The position numbers and the translations under genes were made by a program. A stretch of DNA of 64,000 bases from Candidatus Pseudothioglobus aerophilus (GTDB taxonomy: Bacteria > Pseudomonadota > Gammaproteobacteria > PS1 > Pseudothioglobaceae), in contig JACNFO010000035.1 of the NCBI GenBank assembly GCA_014384565.1, positions 1-64,000 of the forward strand, given 5' to 3'. Below the pieces are notes generated by a model. The model had not been told where the DNA came from and did not search any database. It saw only the letters and a program-made list of their open reading frames with translations. Below, in pieces: positions 31,788-39,170 of this stretch; the first letter of the stretch is position 1; the number at the start of each line of letters is the position of its first letter.

Positions 31788-32287
31788 TAAAAACAGAGAG
31801 TATTAATAAAAATTTTAGTTCTTTTGCAAAACTCCTGCATTGGGGTTTTGTAATATTATTTCTTTATGGTTTACTAAAGCAAATAGACAGTATTAATCAA
31901 TTAGAAGACGATAATCTATTAATGTTCGAAGTAATATTTGCTTTAGCATTTTTATTATTACTCATTATTCGTTTTGTTTATATGAAAACCACCCAACAAT
32001 CATCAATACCAGATCACACACCTAAATCTCAAAAGTTAGCAGCTAAAATTGTTCATTATGGCATGTATATATGTCTTGCATTGATTCCATTTTCTGGATT
32101 AATAATTGGCTGGTTATTTTGGTTAGATTTAAAGGATGGGTTTCTGATTAATTTAGTAATTGGTATTCATGAATTTGCAGTATCAATTACCTATTGGCTT
32201 ATTGGATTCCATATTGTCGCTGCAACTTATCATCGCTTAAAAAAAGACGGAGTTTGGTCCTCAATGGTGCCGTTTTGGAAGGAATAG
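31781..32287 (+). CDS. cytochrome b561 family protein
   Basis: 168 aa, four predicted TM segments, KLLHWGFVILF, HYGMYICLALIPFSGLI, GFHIVAATYHRL. Confidence 0.88.
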   Translation: MNLKTESINKNFSSFAKLLHWGFVILFLYGLLKQIDSINQLEDDNLLMFEVIFALAFLLLLIIRFVYMKTTQQSSIPDHTPKSQKLAAKIVHYGMYICLALIPFSGLIIGWLFWLDLKDGFLINLVIGIHEFAVSITYWLIGFHIVAATYHRLKKDGVWSSMVPFWKE

Positions 32288-32346
32288 ACTGAGAAAAACT
32301 ACTCAATTAAATGTGAGTCAGTTCTGACCTTCTTTTAAATAAAAAA

Positions 32347-32369
32347 TGTATATTAAAGTGTATATTAAC
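32347..32369. promoter_or_regulatory. Paired direct repeat TGTATATTAAA-g-TGTATATTAAC
   Basis: Second pair of same half-site, 12-bp periodicity. Confidence 0.5.
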
Positions 32370-32409
32370 GAGAACTTTAGCCCACTACCTAAAAGGAAAA
32401 ATAGTCATA

Positions 32410-32431
32410 TGTATATTAAATGTATATTAAA
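32410..32431. promoter_or_regulatory. Paired 11-bp direct repeat TGTATATTAAA-TGTATATTAAA
   Basis: Exact tandem 11-mers. Confidence 0.6.
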
Positions 32432-32460
32432 GATATGTCGTACCTATGCGTTTTAGTAGG

Positions 32461-32636
32461 GAAGTGAGTATAAAGACAGAGTGACTTAGATGCTCTACAG
32501 AACCTATTGCGAAGGGTTTTAAAGTATCTGTATGTTAAATGTATGTTAAAAGCACTAATCTTACCCCTCACACATCAAATGAAATTTTAAATATAATGCT
32601 GACTTTGTTTTAAATACTTTTAACAATGGATGAATC
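32461..32636 (+). repeat. Direct repeat copy B, includes orphan permease tail ..SREVSIKTE*
   Basis: Homologous to 31611-31787. Confidence 0.88.
32529..32550. promoter_or_regulatory. Paired 11-bp direct repeat TGTATGTTAAA-TGTATGTTAAA, putative operator of DUF2237 gene
   Basis: Positionally equivalent to 31679-31700 within the duplicated block. Confidence 0.6.
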
Positions 32637-32994
32637 AATTAATGTGTTTGGTGAAAAATTAGAAATCTGTGGCATGGATCCAGTTACTGGATTCTACCGA
32701 GATGGTGAGTGTAATACCTGTAAAGATGACCTTGGTTCTCATACAGTTTGTATTGAAACTTCGCGGGAGTTTTTAGACTTCACAAAATCGCAAGGAAATG
32801 ATTTATCTACTCCTATGCTGGATTATGGCTTTGAAGGCCTAGAACCAGGCGATAGTTGGTGTGTATGTGCCGGGCGTTGGTTGGAAGCAGAGAAAAGTGG
32901 CATGGCGCCAAGACTGAATTTACATAGTACGCATATAAGAGCATTGGAAATAATTCCAATGGAGCTTCTCAAAAAATATGCAGTAGATGATTAA
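32626..32994 (+). CDS. DUF2237 family protein
   Basis: NVFGEKLEICGMDPVTGFYRDGECNTCKDDLGSHTVC, GDSWCVCAGRWLEA, PRLNLHSTHIRALEIIPMELLKKYA. Confidence 0.92.
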   Translation: MDESINVFGEKLEICGMDPVTGFYRDGECNTCKDDLGSHTVCIETSREFLDFTKSQGNDLSTPMLDYGFEGLEPGDSWCVCAGRWLEAEKSGMAPRLNLHSTHIRALEIIPMELLKKYAVDD

Positions 32995-33011
32995 AATGGA
33001 GAATTTAAAAA

Positions 33012-33203
33012 ATGACACATAAAGTTATTACCTGTTTTTTTTGTTTTGAGCAGTTTGAAGTTTCATTAGAAATTGGCTCATCTTTTATTGGTAATGACGT
33101 TGAGATTTATGACTGTGAGATATGTTGTAATCCAAATAAACTCGAATATGAAGTTTATGATGGTGAAATAATCATAAATAATGTTGGTGATGGAAATGAA
33201 TAA
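33012..33203 (+). CDS. CPXCG-type cysteine-rich small protein (variant CFFC)
   Basis: VITCFFCFEQFEV...YDCEICCNPNKLEYEV. Confidence 0.75.
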   Translation: MTHKVITCFFCFEQFEVSLEIGSSFIGNDVEIYDCEICCNPNKLEYEVYDGEIIINNVGDGNE

Positions 33204-33219
33204 ATTCATCTAACCTTTT

Positions 33220-33414
33220 ATTGAAAAAATAACTGTCTTTCATCTAGACGAAGATAATCAATGGGTAGCAGACTTATCTTTTGGCCACACTCAGCATGTT
33301 AGGAATAATCCACCTTGGCAACAAAGAGAATGGGTTTTGTCAGATAACGGACGTAATGACTTTATAGGATTTGAATTTGAATGTAAGTCTTGCAGGGATG
33401 AGTATGAATGTTAA
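33220..33414 (+). pseudogene. DUF3565-like small protein lacking a standard start codon (relic, or ATT-initiated gene)
   Basis: Open frame reads (I)EKITVFHLDEDNQWVADLSFGHTQHVRNNPPWQQREWVLSDNGRNDFIGFEFECKSCRDEYEC*; in-frame upstream stop TAA at 33211; no in-frame ATG/GTG/TTG before the conserved region. Confidence 0.75.
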
Positions 33415-33434
33415 TAAGACTGAAATTGTATAGA

Positions 33435-33734
33435 TTAATAATTAACTGTACTCTTTTTCTTATCAGGTATCGCTTCTGGAATTAATGATGGATCAGGTGA
33501 AGGAAAGACAGTTCCATTTTCATCCTCAGAAGAATCAGATTCTGGCAAAGTTGAAACCTCGATGCCTCCGTAACATAATATTTCTCTCTTATCTACTTCA
33601 TCTAGAATATTTTTTGGGGTTGAAGATGATTCCATCCATCCACAAAGATCATCATTAGACCAATTATCAAGATAACCTGCATGTGAAACATTTAACAAGC
33701 TAGTAATAAATAAAATTGAAATGAGTTTTTGCAT
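33435..33734 (-). CDS. small secreted/periplasmic hypothetical protein
   Basis: Signal peptide MQKLISILFITSLLNVSHA; WSNDDLCGWM..EVDKREILCYGG. Confidence 0.65.
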   Translation of the reverse strand: MQKLISILFITSLLNVSHAGYLDNWSNDDLCGWMESSSTPKNILDEVDKREILCYGGIEVSTLPESDSSEDENGTVFPSPDPSLIPEAIPDKKKSTVNY

Positions 33735-33788
33735 AAAAAGTTTTTAGCAATGTGCCCAAATAAACTAGGGCACATTTAAAATTATAGT

Positions 33789-34034
33789 TTAGACATCTAG
33801 CAGTCTTAGAGCGCCATTAAGATAAACTTCAGACATCCCATGATCTCCAGAGCCATGTGCTTTGACACCTTCTTCATGAAGCATAAGTGCAGCAGTAATT
33901 AAAGTTGCATACTTTGCTTGATCTAATGTTGCAATTTTATCTTCAACTTGTGATGTTAGCATTGGGCATGCTCCAGCAAAAGCCATAGAAGGTAAAAGTA
34001 AAACTATAAAAGTAAGAGAGAGTATTTTTTTCAT
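33789..34034 (-). CDS. small secreted hypothetical protein
   Basis: Signal peptide MKKILSLTFIVLLLPSMAFA; ALMLHEEGVKAHGSGDHGMSEVYLNGALRLL. Confidence 0.7.
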   Translation of the reverse strand: MKKILSLTFIVLLLPSMAFAGACPMLTSQVEDKIATLDQAKYATLITAALMLHEEGVKAHGSGDHGMSEVYLNGALRLLDV

Positions 34035-34197
34035 GTCATCATTCCTAAGTTAATATAAAGGAAAGACATTCTATAATAAAATTATTCACTGTAAAGCCTT
34101 TCTTAATAGGGTTTATTATGAAATATTTTTTTATAAATTGTGAAATAACGAGAACTAGAATGTACTACCTCAGTTCAAGTTGATATAAAATAATAGA

Positions 34198-34737
34198 ATG
34201 AAAAAACTACTCTTAATCTTATTCATATCTCTTGGTTTAATTGGGTGTACTAGTAACCAAATTTTTGTTGGCAGTTCACCAGAGCCTATGCCAGTTGTAG
34301 ACTATGTCGACCTTGATCGGTTCATGGGCGATTGGTACGTAATTGCTACTATCCCAACTTTTCTCGAAAGGGACGCATACAATCCCATTGAAACCTATAA
34401 GCGTGATAATGATGGAAGTATTGCAACGACTTTTACTTTTAATAAAGGAAGTTTGAGCGGTCCAACTAAGATATATCGGCCTCGTGGATTTGTTAAAGAT
34501 AAGCGCACCAACGCGATTTGGGGTATGCAGTTTGTCTGGCCAATAAGGGCGGATTATAGAATTGTGTATTTAGATGATACTTACCAACAAACCATTATTG
34601 GGCGAACCAGTCGAGACTATGTATGGATTATGGCGAGAACGCCAACGATTTCCCAAAAAGACTACTCAAGCTTGGTGGCTCGGGTAGATTCCCTTGGGTA
34701 TGATCTAGATGATTTGCAAAAAGCAACTCATGAATGA
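34198..34737 (+). CDS. blc: outer membrane lipoprotein, lipocalin (Blc) family
   Basis: Lipobox LIGC; FMGDWYVIATIP, PIETYKRDNDGSI, RIVYLDDTYQQTIIGRTSRDYVWIMARTP. Confidence 0.92.
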   Translation: MKKLLLILFISLGLIGCTSNQIFVGSSPEPMPVVDYVDLDRFMGDWYVIATIPTFLERDAYNPIETYKRDNDGSIATTFTFNKGSLSGPTKIYRPRGFVKDKRTNAIWGMQFVWPIRADYRIVYLDDTYQQTIIGRTSRDYVWIMARTPTISQKDYSSLVARVDSLGYDLDDLQKATHE

Positions 34738-34793
34738 GTTACTGAATCAATAGTATTTTTGTAAGGAGAAGTTTTTAGTTAGGAGAAGTAAGA

Positions 34794-35072
34794 ATGGCAA
34801 AGTATGGAGTTATCCTAAAATTGAGTTATAAGGGAAAGGCTATTGAAGAGGCAGATGTGCCTATTATTGTTGATGCTCTAGACCTAGAAGAAGTATTACG
34901 CACCCTGGAAGAAGACAGGGAAATTCAAATTGAACTAGAAGATTTTGCAAGTCAGAATTATGGGGAACTTGAGTTTGATGCCTGGAAACCTATAAAGATT
35001 TTCCAATTTATCTTGACGGAAGATGGTGATATAGATGAAGATAATGAGCCTAATGTTGTTTGGGAAGTATGA
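34794..35072 (+). CDS. hypothetical acidic protein
   Basis: 92 aa ORF, plausible upstream purine-rich 'aggagaagtaaga'; no family recognised. Confidence 0.6.
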   Translation: MAKYGVILKLSYKGKAIEEADVPIIVDALDLEEVLRTLEEDREIQIELEDFASQNYGELEFDAWKPIKIFQFILTEDGDIDEDNEPNVVWEV

Positions 35073-35128
35073 AAAAAATATCAGTCAATAATTCATGACC
35101 ACACCTCATACCTCATAGTGGACTTTAG

Positions 35129-35710
35129 CTATGACCCAATAGCTCCCTCATCTCCACTCATAATTCTTTTAATATTTTCGCGATGAGTAAAATAAATAAA
35201 AAGATTTATGAGAAAAATTACTAGAGTGGCTTTAAAGTTATGAGTGGTAATAAAATAAAAATATACAGGAGAAAGTAATGTAGCAGTTAACGCTGCAACC
35301 GATGAAATTTTTATTACTTTTGCAACGAAAAGCCAGATAATTGAAAATGTTAATCCCACAAAGAAGTTTAAACCTATCAACCCTCCAAGGTAAGTTGCAA
35401 CACCTTTTCCTCCTTTGAAACCATAAAAAATTGGAAATACATGCCCAAGAAATGCACAAAGTAAGATGATTGTTAGCTCAAATAAACTAAAGCCCAAATA
35501 ATGAGCCAGAATTACCGGTAAAGCTCCCTTTAAGCCATCAAACAACAGAACGAATGCGGCTATTTTTTTACCCCCTATACGAAGAACATTGGTAGCACCA
35601 GGGTTTTTAGAGCCTTTAGTTCTTGGGTCTGGTAGGCCCATAATCTTGCAAATAATAATAGCACTCGATATTGATCCAAGTAAGTAGCTAGCAATTAGAA
35701 AGTAAAACAA
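35129..35710 (-). CDS. plsY: glycerol-3-phosphate acyltransferase PlsY
   Basis: LLGSISSAIIICKIMGLPDPRTKGSKNPGATNVLRIGGKK, GFKGGKGVAT. Confidence 0.96.
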   Translation of the reverse strand: MFYFLIASYLLGSISSAIIICKIMGLPDPRTKGSKNPGATNVLRIGGKKIAAFVLLFDGLKGALPVILAHYLGFSLFELTIILLCAFLGHVFPIFYGFKGGKGVATYLGGLIGLNFFVGLTFSIIWLFVAKVIKISSVAALTATLLSPVYFYFITTHNFKATLVIFLINLFIYFTHRENIKRIMSGDEGAIGS

Positions 35711-35841
35711 GTAGTTCTCCTGATTTTGACCTTAATGAATTTTAGGACTATTTATAAATTATATCAATGAAAACATTTTATTGTAGCAATCAAAGGATTT
35801 CTCAAAGGTATCATAATAGTTTTTTTTAGGGTAGATTAAAT

Positions 35842-36195
35842 ATGGATATTGTTTTTGTTCAGGGTCTTAAAGTAGATACAGTTATAGGCATTTATGATTG
35901 GGAAAGAAAAATTCGCCAAGACATAATATTAGATATCGAGATGTCTTCAGATATTGCTAAAGCAGCAGCTACTGACCATATTGATCAAGCTTTAAACTAT
36001 AAAAATATTTGTAAGCGTATTATAGGTTTTGTGAAAGAGTCTGAATTTCAACTAGTTGAAACCTTGGCAGAGAAAGTTTGCCAGATTATTCTTAATGAGT
36101 TTGATGTTAGTTGGGTTAAATTAAAACTAAATAAAGGAGAGGCAATTACTGGCGCTGAAGGTGTTGGTGTAATTATTGAGAGGTCAGCTGGCTAA
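35842..36195 (+). CDS. folB: dihydroneopterin aldolase
   Basis: VFVQGLKVDTVIGIYDWERKIRQDI. Confidence 0.94.
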   Translation: MDIVFVQGLKVDTVIGIYDWERKIRQDIILDIEMSSDIAKAAATDHIDQALNYKNICKRIIGFVKESEFQLVETLAEKVCQIILNEFDVSWVKLKLNKGEAITGAEGVGVIIERSAG

Positions 36196-36689
36196 TGAGC
36201 TTAGTGCACTTTAACATTGGCTCAAACCAAGATAGACGAAAAAATATTCGTTTAGCATTAAACAGTCTTGAATCTAGCTTTACAGAAATTACTATGTCAT
36301 CACTCTTTGAGAGTCCCTCCGAGGGTTTCGTTGGGAGTAAATTTTATAATATTGGCGTTAATGTTGAGACAGATAAAAATATTAATGATGTTGTAAATAT
36401 TTTGCATGATATTGAAAATACCTTGGGTAGGGATCGTAACTTACCAAAGTTCTCTTCTAGAATAATAGATTTAGATCTTGTTTTATATGATGATGTCATT
36501 GACGATAAATTAAATATTCCTCGACGCGATATTTTAAAGTATGCTTTTGTTTTAGCGCCTCTTGCAGAGCTTAATCCAAATGGTATTCATCCTCAGGAAA
36601 GAATTTCCTATTTGGATCTTTGGAAGGAGTTCCAATCAAGCAAGGAATTTGACTTAAACCAGTATAATATTGATAAACTTTTTGATTAA
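36195..36689 (+). CDS. folK: 2-amino-4-hydroxy-6-hydroxymethyldihydropteridine pyrophosphokinase
   Basis: HFNIGSNQDRRKNI, RIIDLDLVLYDD. Confidence 0.93.
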   Translation: MSLVHFNIGSNQDRRKNIRLALNSLESSFTEITMSSLFESPSEGFVGSKFYNIGVNVETDKNINDVVNILHDIENTLGRDRNLPKFSSRIIDLDLVLYDDVIDDKLNIPRRDILKYAFVLAPLAELNPNGIHPQERISYLDLWKEFQSSKEFDLNQYNIDKLFD

Positions 36690-37327
36690 TGAGTACAAAT
36701 ATGAAAAAAATAACAGCACTATCTTCTCTGATCATTCTTTCAGTTTTTGTGTTTTTTACAAACACCACTCAAGCAGAATTTGTTGCTGGTAAAAATTATA
36801 TTGTCTTAGATAAGGCAATTGAAACTGAGACTGGCAGCCAAGTGGAAGTTAGAGAACTTTTTTGGTATTTTTGTCCTCATTGTTTCACTGTTCATCCTTT
36901 GCTAGATAATTGGTTAAAAACAATGGATAGTTCTGCTCAATTTATTCTTCAGCCGGCAGTTTTTCCAGGTTGGGAGTATGGTGCTAGTTTTTACTATATT
37001 CTTGAGGAGTTAGGCGAAGTGGATCGATTACATGGTGCCCTATTTAATGCAATCCATATTCAAAAATTACAATTTAAAACACAACAAGACTTTGTTGCAT
37101 GGCTCGCTTTTAATGGAGTAGATGAAGAGAAGGCAAATAAAGTTTATAACTCCTTCCCAGTAAAAATTGCTGTTAACAAGGCAAAGGCTAATACTTATAA
37201 ATATCGTATTCCTGGAGTCCCAGCTTTTATTGTAAATGGCAAGTATATGGTTAATGGAACCAGTGCTGGAAGTTCTGAGAAAATTTTTGAAGTAATTGAC
37301 TATCTAATTCAAAAAGAATCTCAATAA
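36689..37327 (+). CDS. dsbA: thiol:disulfide interchange protein DsbA
   Basis: Signal peptide; EVRELFWYFCPHCFTVHP; GVPAFIVNGKYMV. Confidence 0.92.
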   Translation: MSTNMKKITALSSLIILSVFVFFTNTTQAEFVAGKNYIVLDKAIETETGSQVEVRELFWYFCPHCFTVHPLLDNWLKTMDSSAQFILQPAVFPGWEYGASFYYILEELGEVDRLHGALFNAIHIQKLQFKTQQDFVAWLAFNGVDEEKANKVYNSFPVKIAVNKAKANTYKYRIPGVPAFIVNGKYMVNGTSAGSSEKIFEVIDYLIQKESQ

Positions 37328-37332
37328 TAAAT

Positions 37333-38112
37333 ATGGTTAGGCTTGAAGCCGATTCAGTTTTATTATTTTCTGGGCTAGACCCATCTGGAGCAGCAGGGGT
37401 TTCAGCAGATATTGAAACAATAAATCAATTTGGAGTGACTCCACTTCCAATAATCACTACGCTTACTGCTCAAAATACTCAGCGGGTTCTATCTCTTGAG
37501 CCAACAAAAAATAGCCTTTTAGAATTGCAGTTTAAGTTAATTGATGAGGATATTAGTTTTAATACAGTCAAAATAGGACTACTAGGCACAACGTCACAAG
37601 TTAAAACTATTTCAAAATTGCTATCTAACAAGCAGGGACTAAATATCGTTCTTGATCCAATAATAAGTTCGAGTACAGATGATATTCTAAGCAGCAAAGA
37701 GATGATTGATGCCATGAAGAATGAGCTCATCCCTTTGTGCTTAATATTGACACCTAATTTAGCTGAATTAAACGCTCTGGCTCCGGGACTCAATGAAGAG
37801 TCAGCAATATCTAGTTTAAATTGCCCTTGGGTACTTTTAACGACTTCTGATAGCTCTGAAATTCAAGTTGAACATCGTTTATATCATAATGCTAATTTGG
37901 TAAGTAAATTTACCTATAAGAAACTGACAGGCCAGTACCATGGTTCTGGATGCACATTATCTAGTGCCATTGCAGCTTTGCTGGCAGATAATGTACCTGT
38001 TGAAGATGCCTGTAAAAAGGCTCTTGACTATACCTACCAATCTTTATTAAGCGCTAAAAAGGTTGGTAAAATGCAGTATCATCCAAATAGAACTTTTCCT
38101 AAACAATTATGA
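37333..38112 (+). CDS. thiD: hydroxymethylpyrimidine/phosphomethylpyrimidine kinase
   Basis: FSGLDPSGAAGVSADIETI, GQYHGSGCTLSSAIAALLA. Confidence 0.92.
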   Translation: MVRLEADSVLLFSGLDPSGAAGVSADIETINQFGVTPLPIITTLTAQNTQRVLSLEPTKNSLLELQFKLIDEDISFNTVKIGLLGTTSQVKTISKLLSNKQGLNIVLDPIISSSTDDILSSKEMIDAMKNELIPLCLILTPNLAELNALAPGLNEESAISSLNCPWVLLTTSDSSEIQVEHRLYHNANLVSKFTYKKLTGQYHGSGCTLSSAIAALLADNVPVEDACKKALDYTYQSLLSAKKVGKMQYHPNRTFPKQL

Positions 38113-39170
38113 CCTTTATTGATCAATGGCTAAGATCTGATATTAGAAATATCAATGCTTACCATGTTCCTTCTGCAAAGAATATGCTCAAGATGGATGC
38201 AATGGAAAGTCCATTTGGTGTTCCTGAAGAATTAAAAGATGAATTCTTAGAGTATATATCAAGATCAGAAGTAAATCGCTATCCAGATGCAAGTGCTGAA
38301 GAGCTTCAAGCTACTCTAAGAAACTTAATGGGCATCCCAAAAGATTTTGGCGTGCTTCTTGGAAATGGCTCAGATGAGTTAATTCAACTATTGTCACTAG
38401 CCTGCAGTAGTGGTGACTCGATAATGAGCTTTGAGCCAAGTTTCGTGATGTACGAACTGGTTTCAAAATTTGCACAATTAAATTATCATGGAATTCCATT
38501 GGATGAGAATTTTGATATTGATTTAAACGCTACGCTATTAGCTATTAAAACTAAAAAACCAAAGTTAATTTTTATAGCTTATCCAAACAATCCAACCGGA
38601 AATGCTTTTGATTATGATGTGATTAGAGAAATTATTCAGTCTACTGATGCCTTAGTGGTTCTTGATGAAGCTTACTATGCATATTCGGAGCGAAGTTTTT
38701 TGACTGAAATTGACAATTTTTCAAACCTAGTGGTACTTAGAACCATTTCAAAAATTGGTTTTGCAGGCTTAAGACTTGGTTTGTTAGTTGGAAGTGAAGA
38801 AACTATTGAACAATTAAACAAATTACGGCTTCCATATAATATAAATATTTTGACTCAGGTGAGTGCAAATTTTTTACTTAAAGATAGTCAGCGTATTGTA
38901 AGTAATGCCAAAATAATTATGAATGAAAGGGGCCGACTTTATGACGAGCTTTCTTTAGTTCCAGGACTTACTGTCTATCCATCTCAAGCTAACTTTCTTT
39001 TAGTAAAGGCTGACAATGCAAAATCTTTATTAGAATCATTAAAAGAAAGTGGAATTCTTATAAAGGGTTTTGCAATTGGTGCTCAATTAGAAAATTTTAT
39101 ACGCATCAGTGTTGCTGAAGCAAAAGAGAATAATATTCTTTTAGAGTGCATCAAGGATTACTATGGTTAA
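38109..39170 (+). CDS. hisC: histidinol-phosphate aminotransferase
   Basis: LKMDAMESPFGVP, LLGNGSDELIQLL, IAYPNNPTGN, RTISKIGFAGLRLGLLVG. Confidence 0.94.
   Translation: MTFIDQWLRSDIRNINAYHVPSAKNMLKMDAMESPFGVPEELKDEFLEYISRSEVNRYPDASAEELQATLRNLMGIPKDFGVLLGNGSDELIQLLSLACSSGDSIMSFEPSFVMYELVSKFAQLNYHGIPLDENFDIDLNATLLAIKTKKPKLIFIAYPNNPTGNAFDYDVIREIIQSTDALVVLDEAYYAYSERSFLTEIDNFSNLVVLRTISKIGFAGLRLGLLVGSEETIEQLNKLRLPYNINILTQVSANFLLKDSQRIVSNAKIIMNERGRLYDELSLVPGLTVYPSQANFLLVKADNAKSLLESLKESGILIKGFAIGAQLENFIRISVAEAKENNILLECIKDYYG

Noticed and set aside
31679-32550. Possible CRISPR-like array from repeated TGTATATTAAA
   Set aside because: Units are 11 bp in tandem pairs without spacers of regular length and no cas genes; better read as operators within a duplicated block.
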